A DNA stretch of 45,398 nucleotides, taken from NCBI GenBank assembly GCA_026692705.1, contig JAPLOE010000154.1:1-45398 (forward strand). Reading direction: 5' to 3'. A program made the position numbers and the translations under genes. Under the pieces are notes generated by a model. It saw nothing but the letters and a program-made list of their open reading frames with translations, ran no database searches and was not told where the DNA came from. Origin of the DNA: Planctomycetota bacterium (lineage in GTDB: Bacteria; Planctomycetota; UBA1135; GCA-002686595). Shown here in pieces: positions 38,104 to 45,398 of the stretch; the stretch's first letter is position 1; each line of letters begins with the position of its first letter.

Positions 38104-40792
38104 GTGGCGCGCAACGAATTCAAGGGCGGTGACGCCAGCGAAGCGCCCCAGGGTCTCTCGATCGAGGGCCTGTGGGGCCTGTTCGGCCGCAACACGCGGG
38201 TGTTCCTCGTGTGTGGCGGGCTCGCGATCGTGCTGAGCATCCTGGTCGCGAGCCAGCGCGAGCCGAGCTACCGCGCGCGCGCCACGCTGATCCTCGAGGA
38301 TGCCTCGTCGTCGCAGGGCCTGCTCGGCGACCTCGCACTGCTCGGCCGCGCTCCGCAGGCCTCGAGCCAGATCGAGCTGCTGCGTGCGCGCTCGACGGCG
38401 GAAGAGGTCGTGTCGCGGGCGCACGAGCCCGAGGAAATGACGCGCCGGTTGGCGCTCACCACAGCCGTCCACGACCCGCTGCTCGCGCCGATCACGGGCG
38501 ACATCGCCAACGACGAGCCCGAGGGCAAGCTGCCGCCGCGCCTGCGCGCCGACATCGAGGCCGGGAACGAGTTCGACGCGCCCGAGAAGTTCGAAGTCGA
38601 GTTTCTCGACGCGACGCATGTGCGCATCCGCGTGCCGGGCTTGCTCGGCACGAAGGAAGAAGGCGAGTTCGACCTTGCCAGCGGAGCGCTTCCGGAGCTC
38701 GCGGGCTGCCGCATCCGGCTCGCGCCCGAGGGCGACCTCACCGGACGCACGTACGCGCTGCGGCGCTTCACGCACGACGAGGCGATCGAGCGGCTCATGG
38801 GCCGCACGCGCGTCCGCGAGACCGAGCGCAACTCGGGCGTGATCGAGCTCACCGTCGACGACAGCGACCCGCGCCGCGCGGCCGAGATCGCGAACGCGCT
38901 GTGCGAGACGTACCTCGAGCGCAGCGAGTCGCGCGGAGCACGCAAGGCGACCAGCACGCTCGGATTCATTCGCGAATCGCTCCAAGCCCAGCTCGAGCTC
39001 CTGCGTGAGGCCGAGGGCGAGGTCGTCGAGGTGCAGCGCGACAACCCGCGCGCGATCAACGTCACCAAGAGCGGCGAGATCCTGATCGAGCAGCTCTCGG
39101 GCCTCGAGGTGCAGCGCATGCAGGCGCAGCTCGCGCGCGAGGCCACGCGCGGAGCGCTCGCGCTGCTCACCAGCGGCGACCTCGCGGGCATCTCGCGCAT
39201 GTCGGGCGAGCTGAACGACCCGGTCACGGTGGCGTACCTCGAGAGCGTCGCGAAACTCGACGCCGAGGACGCGCTGCAGGACCGCAGCGACAGCGGGCCG
39301 TATCGCCTGCTGCTCCAGCAGCACGAGCTCGACGCTCAGGCGTCGCTCGAGCTGATCGAACGCGATCTCGCCAAGCTGCGCGAGTCGCTCGAGGCCGTCG
39401 CGGCGCGCGACGTGGCCGCGATCGCGCGCCTGGGTGGCGGGCCGCCGTCGGCGCGGGATCCGTTGCTCGAGAGCTACCTCGAGTCGCTCGGTGCGCTGCA
39501 GTCGCGCCACGCGGAGCTCGCGCTCGAGGCGACGCCGGAACACCCCGCGCGCATCGAGGCGGAACGCCGCATCGAGGCGACGATCGGGCTGATCCATCGC
39601 CGCGGCGCGCGCGGGCCTGATGGAACGCGTGCGCGAGCACCTCGCAGGCCGCCAGCGCGGCATCGACGCGAGCCTCACCGACCTTGGTCACGAGATCGAG
39701 CGCGTCGAGTCGTCGCTCGGACGCCTGCCCGAAGAGGAGCGTGTCGTCGCGGAGCCGATGCGCAAGCTCGCGGCGCACACCGAGATCGTCAAGCTGCTGC
39801 TCGCGCGCGAGCAGGAAGCGGAGATCACGCGCGCTTCGACGCAGCCGGCGGCGGAGTTCGTCGACCCGGCCGTCGCGCCGCTCGACCGCAGCGCTCCGTC
39901 GGTGCCGCTGCACATGCTCGTTGGCATCGCGGTCGGCCTGCTCGCGGCCTGCGGCCTTTCCGTCGCGAAGGAAGCGCTGTTCCGCGGCGTGTTCACGGAA
40001 TCGGAACTCGAGGCGGCGACGGACCTGCCCGTGCTCGGCGCGGTGCCGGACTTCCGACGCGGGCGCTACAAGATCCGCAACGCGTCGCAGCATTTCGTGC
40101 CGTTGCGCGACGATCCCGAAGGCGCGTGCGCCGAGGCCTACCGCTCGTTGCGCGCCAACCTGAAGTTCGCGCTCTCCGCGGACGGCGACGTGCGCTCGAT
40201 CGCGGCAACTTCCTGTACGCCCGGCGAAGGCAAGTCGAGCTCGAACGTCGCGCTCGCGATGGCCTTCGCGCGCTCCGGCCGGCGCGTCGTGCTGATCGAC
40301 TGCGACATGCGGCGCCCGACGATTCACCTGTACCTCGGGCTCGACCTCGGCCCGGGCATGTCCGATGTGCTAGAGGGCCGCGTCGGCTGGAAGCAGGCGC
40401 TGCGCAGCTCGGTGACCGAGCGGCTCGACGTCATCACCGCCGGCCGGCACCCGCATAGCCCGAGCGACCTGCTCGACAGCCCCGAGTTCAAGGCGCTGCT
40501 CGCCGAGCTCGAAGGCTCCTACGACCTCGTCGTGTGCGACGTCCCGCCCGCGATGGCGGTGTCGGACATGGAGACCTGCGCGGCGCTGATCGATGCGCTG
40601 CTGCTCGTCGTCCGCTCGGACAAGGCCTCCGCGCGCCTGGTCGAGCAGGCCACGCGACGCCTCAAGCAAACCGGCGCCAACCTGATCGGCGCCGTCCTCA
40701 ACGGAGTTGGAACCTCGCTCGCCAATGGGAAATACGGCAATGGCTACGGCTACGGTTACGGGAAGCGCGACGACGAACGCCGCGCAGGCTGA
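38104..40792 (+). CDS. Wzc-like polysaccharide co-polymerase/BY-kinase, disrupted by a frameshift near 39605
   Basis: An inner-membrane protein controlling chain length, with a tyrosine-kinase domain, about 896 codons if repaired. Part one (GTG 38104 to about 39605) has TM1 at about residues 33-51 (FLVCGGLAIVLSILVAS), the periplasmic Wzz region and coiled coils. Part two (from about 39605 in the +1 frame) continues the coiled coil, has TM2 (39900-39965) and the kinase: Walker A GEGKSSS (40223-40243), A' VVLIDCDMRRP (from about 40290), Walker B YDLVVCDVPP (about 40520-40550), and a Tyr/Gly-rich tail (YGNGYGYGYGK). The frame changes in the tract GGCGCGCGCGGG (39604-39615); loss of one CG would explain it. 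ATG 39620 lacks a ribosome-binding site, so two separate genes are less likely. Confidence 0.85.
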
Positions 40793-42059
40793 CCTCAGCA
40801 GCACTCAGATCCGCAAGCGCAGCGCGCTGGGCGAGCGGAGACGCAGCCTGCGCGCGGGCGACGGCCTGCGCGTGTGCGTCGTGGGACTGGGCTACATCGG
40901 CCTGCCCACGGCGTCGATCCTCGGCACCAAGGGCTGCCGCGTCTTCGGCGTCGACGTCTCGCCGCAGGTCGTCGACACGATCAACGCCGGGCGCATCCAC
41001 ATCGAGGAGCCCGACCTCGACCTGATCGTCAAGGCCGCCGTGCAGGCGGGCAACCTGACGGCGGCGACGGAGCCCTGCGAGGCCGACGTGTTCGTGCTCG
41101 CGGTGCCGACGCCGATACAGGCCGACAAGCAGCCGGACGTCTCGATGGTCGAGGCGGCCGCGCGCTCGATCGCGCCGTTCGTGCGCAAGGGCAACCTCGT
41201 GATCCTCGAGTCGACGAGCCCCGTCGGAACCACCGATGGCATCGTCGCGCGCGTGCTGCGCGAGGCGGGGCACGCCATCGGCGAGGACGTGTACGTGGCC
41301 TACTGCCCCGAGCGCGTGCTCCCCGGGCGCATCCTGACCGAGCTGATCGAGAACGATCGCGTGGTCGGCGGCGTCGACGACGCGTCGACCGAGGTCGCGC
41401 TCGAGTTCTACCAGGGCTTCGTGCGCGGCGAGGTCGTCGGCACGGACTCGCGCACGGCGGAGATGGTCAAGCTGTCGGAGAACAGCTACCGCGACGTCAA
41501 CATCGCGTTCGCCAACGAGCTCTCGATGGTCTGCGACCGCGCGGGCATCAGCGTGTGGGAGGTGATCCGCATCGCCAACCGCCATCCGCGCGTGAAGATC
41601 CTGCAGCCGGGGCCGGGCGTCGGCGGCCACTGCATCGCCGTCGACCCGTGGTTCATCGTCGCGGGTGATCCGCAGAACGCGAAGGTCATCAAGGCCGCGC
41701 GCGAGGTCAACGACCGCAAGCCGCAGTGGGTGATCGACAAGGTCGAGCAGTGCGCGAAGCGCGTCGTCGATCCGGTGATCGCGTGCCTGGGCCTGTCGTT
41801 CAAGGCCGATGTCGACGACCTGCGCGAGTCGCCGGCGGTCGAGATCGTGCACGAGCTCAAGCGCCGCAATCTGGGCGAGCTGCTGGTCGTCGAGCCGCAC
41901 CTCCTGTTCCATCCCGAGTTCGAGCTGGTGAAGCTGGAGGAGGCGGTGCGCCGCGCGAACATCGTGCTCGTGCTCGTCGACCACAGGCCGTTCAAGCGGC
42001 TGCGTCGCGACGCGCTCAACGAGAAGATCCTGATCGACACGCGGGGACTGTTCCTGTGA
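40740..42059 (+). CDS. wecC: UDP-N-acetyl-D-mannosamine dehydrogenase (WecC-like)
   Basis: A 439-residue NAD-dependent enzyme that oxidises UDP-ManNAc to UDP-ManNAcA for surface polysaccharide. The Rossmann motif is VVGLGYIGLPTA. The block LESTSPVGTTDGI, YCPERVLPG, the lysine-containing TAEMVKLSENSYRDVNIAFA and the catalytic cysteine in GPGVGGHCIAVDPWFIV follow in order. WecC rather than UDP-glucose dehydrogenase is favoured by PGPGVGGHCIAVDP and by the neighbouring epimerase gene. The start is uncertain: ATG 40740 gives a 40-residue leader and overlaps the kinase gene by 53 bases; an in-frame start further downstream is possible. The stop overlaps the GTG of the next gene. Confidence 0.88.
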   Translation: MATATVTGSATTNAAQADLSSTQIRKRSALGERRRSLRAGDGLRVCVVGLGYIGLPTASILGTKGCRVFGVDVSPQVVDTINAGRIHIEEPDLDLIVKAAVQAGNLTAATEPCEADVFVLAVPTPIQADKQPDVSMVEAAARSIAPFVRKGNLVILESTSPVGTTDGIVARVLREAGHAIGEDVYVAYCPERVLPGRILTELIENDRVVGGVDDASTEVALEFYQGFVRGEVVGTDSRTAEMVKLSENSYRDVNIAFANELSMVCDRAGISVWEVIRIANRHPRVKILQPGPGVGGHCIAVDPWFIVAGDPQNAKVIKAAREVNDRKPQWVIDKVEQCAKRVVDPVIACLGLSFKADVDDLRESPAVEIVHELKRRNLGELLVVEPHLLFHPEFELVKLEEAVRRANIVLVLVDHRPFKRLRRDALNEKILIDTRGLFL

Positions 42060-43225
42060 CGATCCGGGTGCTCTCCGTCGTCGGCACGCGGCCGGAGGCG
42101 ATCAAGATGGCGCCGCTGGTCAACCGGCTGGCGCGCGATCCACGCTTCACGTCGCGGCTGTGCGCCACGGGTCAGCACCGGCAGATGCTCGATCAGGCGC
42201 TGTCGCTGTTCGGGCTCGTGCCGGACCGCGACCTGAACGTGATGGCGCCGGGCCAGGACCTGTTCGACGTCACGAGCAAGGTGCTGCTCGGCATGCGCGA
42301 GGTGCTGCGCGAGGAGCGGCCGGACGTCGTGCTCGTGCACGGCGACACGACCACGTGCCTCGCTGCGTCGATGGCTGCGTTCTACGCGGGCGTTCCGGTG
42401 GGGCACGTCGAGGCCGGCCTGCGCTCCGGCGATCTGGCGGCGCCTTTTCCCGAGGAATTCAACCGCATCGTCGCCGATCGGATCACGCGCTGGCACTTCG
42501 CGCCGACCGAAGGCTCGCGCGACAACCTGCTCGCGGAAGGCCGCGAACCAGAGTCCATTTTCGTCACCGGCAACACGGTGATCGACGCGCTGTTGTGGAC
42601 GCGCGAGCGCACCCGCAAGCGCACGGCGCGCGACTACGAGGCCCAGCTCGGGCCCGAGCTTGCGGCGCTCGTCGCCCACTGGCCGGGCCGCATCGTGCTC
42701 GTCACCGGGCATCGCCGCGAGAACTTCGGCCGTCCGTTCGAGGACCTGTGCCGCGCGATCCGCACGTGCGCCGAGCGCCACGACGACTGGCTGTTCGTGT
42801 ATCCCGTGCACTTGAATCCGAATGTGCAGCGACCCGTGCGCGAGTTCCTGAGCGGCGTTCCGAACATCGCGCTCGGTGCTCCGCTCGAGTACGAGCCGTT
42901 CGTGTGGCTGATGGACCGCTGCGACCTCGTCCTGACGGACTCGGGCGGCGTGCAGGAGGAAGCTCCGGCGCTCGGCAAGCCGGTGCTCGTGCTGCGCGAC
43001 GTCACGGAACGTCCCGAAGCGATCGCGGCGGGAACCGCGCGCCTGGTCGGCACGGACGAGCGGCGCATCATCACGGAGCTCGAGGCGTTGCTCGGCGATG
43101 ACGAGGCCTACGCGCGCATGGCGAAGGCCCGCAATCCCTACGGCGACGGTCGCGCGTGCGAACGCATCGCCGACGTGCTGCACCGCAGCGTCGCGAGGCG
43201 CGAGAGCCTGGCCGCAACGGCCTGA
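42056..43225 (+). CDS. wecB: UDP-N-acetylglucosamine 2-epimerase (non-hydrolysing)
   Basis: A 389-residue GT-B-fold enzyme that interconverts UDP-GlcNAc and UDP-ManNAc, the substrate of the WecC-like dehydrogenase just upstream. Motifs in order: VVGTRPEAIKMAPLV, LVHGDTTTCLA, HVEAGLRSGD, PEEFNRIVADRIT, TGNTVIDAL, VTGHRRENFG, VYPVHLNPNV and DSGGVQEEAPALGKPVLVLR. All expected family blocks are present. The start GTG at 42056-42058 overlaps the upstream stop (GTGA), indicating coupling. Together the two genes make UDP-ManNAcA. Confidence 0.95.
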   Translation: MTIRVLSVVGTRPEAIKMAPLVNRLARDPRFTSRLCATGQHRQMLDQALSLFGLVPDRDLNVMAPGQDLFDVTSKVLLGMREVLREERPDVVLVHGDTTTCLAASMAAFYAGVPVGHVEAGLRSGDLAAPFPEEFNRIVADRITRWHFAPTEGSRDNLLAEGREPESIFVTGNTVIDALLWTRERTRKRTARDYEAQLGPELAALVAHWPGRIVLVTGHRRENFGRPFEDLCRAIRTCAERHDDWLFVYPVHLNPNVQRPVREFLSGVPNIALGAPLEYEPFVWLMDRCDLVLTDSGGVQEEAPALGKPVLVLRDVTERPEAIAAGTARLVGTDERRIITELEALLGDDEAYARMAKARNPYGDGRACERIADVLHRSVARRESLAATA

Positions 43226-43232
43226 GGACCGC

Positions 43233-45026
43233 GTGGCGAAGCCGCAACGATCGCTGGAGCCGGAACGTCCGGCGCCGAGTGCGCTCGGGAATCTCCCGGC
43301 GCTCGCTCGCCAGCTCGTGCGCACGCGGCCACGGCAGCTCGCCGAACGTGCCCGCAAGCTCGTGCGCAACCTGCTCCACGACGCGCTTCCGACGTTGGTG
43401 CTCGGCGCGGCGCCGACTTCTCTCGCGCCTTCGGCGAATCCGCCGCGTCCGGTGTTCCCGCGTCGCGACGGGCCCGTGAAGACGGGTTCCGAGGACCTGC
43501 GCGCGTGCCTGGGCGGCGTCGAGCACGGACTGTGTGGCGCGATCGACTGGAATCCTGCGGGATCCACGGCGCTCGAGCGCTTCCAGCTCCACTACATGGA
43601 GTACCTCGAAGCCGTCGACGAGCCGAACTTCGCGCGCTTGTGCCTCGACTGGATCGAGAGCAACCCGCGCAACGCGCGCGGGGCGTGGCGCACCTCGTGG
43701 GCGAGCTACGTCATCTCGATCCGCACCGTGGTGTGGATGCAGGAGCTCGTGCGCCGCGGGAATTCGCTCGCGCCTCGTGTGCGTGAACGCATCGTCGCTT
43801 CGCTGGTCGAGCAGCTCGCGCACCTCGAGCAGAACCTCGAGCTCGACATCGGCGGCAACCACCTGATCAAGAACTACAAGGCGCTGCTGTGGGGCGCGAG
43901 TTTCTTCGAAGGCGCGTCCGCACGGCGTTGGTTCCTCATCGCGGCGCGCGGGATTGCGGCCGAGCTGCGCGAGCAGGTGCTCGAGGACGGAATGCACTAC
44001 GAGCGCAGCCCGAGTTACCACGCGCAGGTCTTTGCGGACCTGATCGAGTGTGCGCATGTGGCACCGCGTGCTTTGCGGGCGCGGCTCGAGGTCGCGCTCG
44101 ATCCGATGGCGCAGGCGCTCGTCGACCTGACGCATCCGGACGGAACGCCGAGCCTGTTCAACGATGGCGGCCTGACGGGCGCCTACTCGACCGAAGAGTG
44201 CCTCGAAGCGTGGAGCAAGGTCACCGGCGCGTCGAAAAAACTGCCACGCACGGTCTTCGCGCTCGAGAAGGCGGGGTATTTCGGCCTGCGGACGCCGGGT
44301 TCCTACGTCGTCGCCGACTGCGGCACGATCGCGCCCGATCACCTGCCCGCGCACGGGCACGGAGACGTGCTCTCGTTCGAGTGGAGCGTCGACGGCGAGC
44401 GCTTTGTCGTCGATGCGGGCGTCTTCGAGTACGAACCCGGCGACCTGCGCGACGAGTCGCGCTCGACGCGCGCCCACAACACGCTGACGCTCGATCACCA
44501 CGATCAGGCCGAGTTCTGGTCCTCGTTCCGCGTCGGCCGCCGCCCGCGGGTCACGCTCGAGCGCTTCGAGCGCCACGAGCTCGGATTCGTGCTGCAGGGC
44601 TCGCACGACGGTTACGCGCACCTGCGCGGTTCGCCGATCCATCGCCGCCGTCTCGTGGCCAGCGGCGACTCGCTCACCATCCAGGACGACGTCGAAGGCG
44701 GCAAGGGTCAGGTCGTGCGCACGCGCCTGCTGCTGCATCCGGAAGTCCGTGTCGAGCGCGACGACTTCCACCGCGTGATCCTGCACCGCGATGACATCGA
44801 GGTGCAGGTCGAGTCCCGCGACGCGATCGAGGTCGTCACGGCCTTCTGGTCGCCGGACTTCGGCGAGCGCCTGCAGACGCGCCAGCTGGTGTTCTGCCAT
44901 CCGCCGGCGCCGTGCTCGACCCGCGTGACGCTGGCACGCGTGCGCACGTGGACGCGGGAGGAGGCGGACCTCGAGGCGCTGCTCGGTGCCTTGCCGCATC
45001 CGCAAGGAATGGAGGTCCGGCCTTGA
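43233..45026 (+). CDS. Heparinase II/III-family polysaccharide lyase-like protein
   Basis: A 597-residue protein with the two-part layout of the family. An N-terminal alpha/alpha barrel spans about 100-340, with GGNHLIKNYKALLWGASFF and DGMHYERSPSYHAQVFADLI, where the Asn-His and Tyr are the candidate catalytic residues. A C-terminal beta-sandwich follows (about 350-590, HLPAHGHGDVLSFEWSVDGE, FVVDAGVFEY, STRAHNTLTLD). No signal peptide is evident at the chosen GTG 43233, which has a GAGG ribosome-binding site, so its cell location is uncertain. Enzymes of this type occur in exopolysaccharide clusters, where they are thought to trim or release polymer containing uronic acids. This fits with the ManNAcA made by the two upstream genes. 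The substrate is inferred. Confidence 0.86.
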   Translation: MAKPQRSLEPERPAPSALGNLPALARQLVRTRPRQLAERARKLVRNLLHDALPTLVLGAAPTSLAPSANPPRPVFPRRDGPVKTGSEDLRACLGGVEHGLCGAIDWNPAGSTALERFQLHYMEYLEAVDEPNFARLCLDWIESNPRNARGAWRTSWASYVISIRTVVWMQELVRRGNSLAPRVRERIVASLVEQLAHLEQNLELDIGGNHLIKNYKALLWGASFFEGASARRWFLIAARGIAAELREQVLEDGMHYERSPSYHAQVFADLIECAHVAPRALRARLEVALDPMAQALVDLTHPDGTPSLFNDGGLTGAYSTEECLEAWSKVTGASKKLPRTVFALEKAGYFGLRTPGSYVVADCGTIAPDHLPAHGHGDVLSFEWSVDGERFVVDAGVFEYEPGDLRDESRSTRAHNTLTLDHHDQAEFWSSFRVGRRPRVTLERFERHELGFVLQGSHDGYAHLRGSPIHRRRLVASGDSLTIQDDVEGGKGQVVRTRLLLHPEVRVERDDFHRVILHRDDIEVQVESRDAIEVVTAFWSPDFGERLQTRQLVFCHPPAPCSTRVTLARVRTWTREEADLEALLGALPHPQGMEVRP

Positions 45027-45398
45027 GCTGGATCCTCGTCGGCCTTCACCGGCTCGCACACGCCATGCGGCGCGCAGGAATCCCGCTGATTCCCGTGCTG
45101 ATCGCCCTCGTCAACCGCTTCGTGTTCGGTTGCTGGATCGGCCCTGGCGCGAAGCTCGGTCGGCGCATTTCGCTCGGCTACTGGGGCATGGGCATCGTGA
45201 TCCACGACGCCGCCGTGGTCGGCGACGACGTCCGCATCGGGACGCACGTCGTGATCGGCGGGCGCTCGAAACATCCCGAGGTGCCGGTGATCGGCGACCG
45301 CTGCGTGATCTCCTCCGGCGCGAAGTTGCTCGGGCCCCTGAAGATCGGCGACGAGGCCGTGATCGGGGCGAACGCCGTGGTCGTGAAGGACGTCGAGC
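45023..45398 (+). CDS. Serine acetyltransferase-like left-handed beta-helix acyltransferase, 5' part
   Basis: The first 125 codons; the gene runs off the window. The TTG start at 45023 is set by GGAGG (45011-45015) and overlaps the heparinase-like gene stop (TTGA). After a helical N-terminus (WILVGLHRLAHAMRRAGIPL, PVLIALVNRFVF), hexapeptide repeats begin: IGPGAKLGRRISLGY, GIVIHDAAVVGDDVRIG, THVVIGGRS, PVIGDRCVISSGAKLLGPLK and IGDEAVIGANAVV. This is the layout of serine O-acetyltransferase/CysE-related enzymes. In a polysaccharide operon it probably acetylates a sugar or lipid-linked precursor. The substrate is inferred. Confidence 0.82.
   Translation, partial: MSWILVGLHRLAHAMRRAGIPLIPVLIALVNRFVFGCWIGPGAKLGRRISLGYWGMGIVIHDAAVVGDDVRIGTHVVIGGRSKHPEVPVIGDRCVISSGAKLLGPLKIGDEAVIGANAVVVKDVE

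Noticed and set aside
39620-40792. BY-kinase half as a separate gene starting at ATG 39620
   Set aside because: There is no ribosome-binding site before it, it would start inside the coiled coil, and it joins the upstream half smoothly if one CG is added.

Overview
The window is very GC-rich DNA from one bacterial chromosome, most likely a planctomycete (Planctomycetota). The reasons are the many secreted proteins built from beta-propeller, FG-GAP, TSP3-like, MopE-like and DCNxNGxxD calcium-binding modules, an SUMF1-like protein, and a cysteine-containing C-terminal domain that recurs on secreted proteins of unrelated type. The phylum call is an inference; no rRNA or tRNA gene was found to anchor it. 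Coding is dense on both strands.

Layout. 1-2040: the 5' part of a pyruvate:ferredoxin oxidoreductase gene (minus strand, cut by the window edge), divergent from a hemerythrin-like gene. 2044-5968: an FG-GAP protein gene with an in-frame UGA at codon 100 followed by a SECIS-like hairpin, a YWTD-propeller secreted protein and a small membrane protein. 6069-8283: monomeric isocitrate dehydrogenase with a damaged 3' end, followed by an 83-bp near-perfect palindrome. 8419-11738: a TSP3-type secreted protein and a PhoD-like phosphatase. 11887-16157: a PHP-glycosyltransferase fusion translationally coupled to a membrane-anchored class-III aminotransferase. 16191-21120: five minus-strand genes (DUF962/Mpo1-like, phosphatidylserine decarboxylase, a secreted laminin-G/ConA-like protein, a DUF3810 protease-like protein and a DUF4261-like protein). 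21289-25358: lipA, an FRG-domain gene and two secreted propeller proteins. 25527-29357: an E1alpha-E1beta-E2 2-oxoacid dehydrogenase operon. 29579-36521: a secreted gluzincin protease, an SUMF1-like protein, a PD40/MopE secreted protein and two gene scars. 36522-45398: a metallophosphoesterase divergent from an exopolysaccharide operon (Wza-like, BY-kinase with a frameshift, wecC-like, wecB-like, heparinase II/III-like, acetyltransferase cut by the edge).

How they fit together. lipA supplies the lipoyl group needed by the two lipoyl domains of the E2. PFOR and the TPP-dependent dehydrogenase are alternative 2-oxoacid oxidation routes for low and high oxygen, and the hemerythrin beside PFOR suits an oxygen link. 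The exopolysaccharide operon encodes UDP-ManNAcA precursor enzymes plus chain-length control and export. The strongest candidate for an undescribed system is a 128-141 residue C-terminal domain with four equally spaced cysteines and a terminal proline. It ends six secreted proteins with different N-terminal modules, and two further fragments of its 3' end survive as scars. It looks like a common sorting, anchoring or assembly tag.
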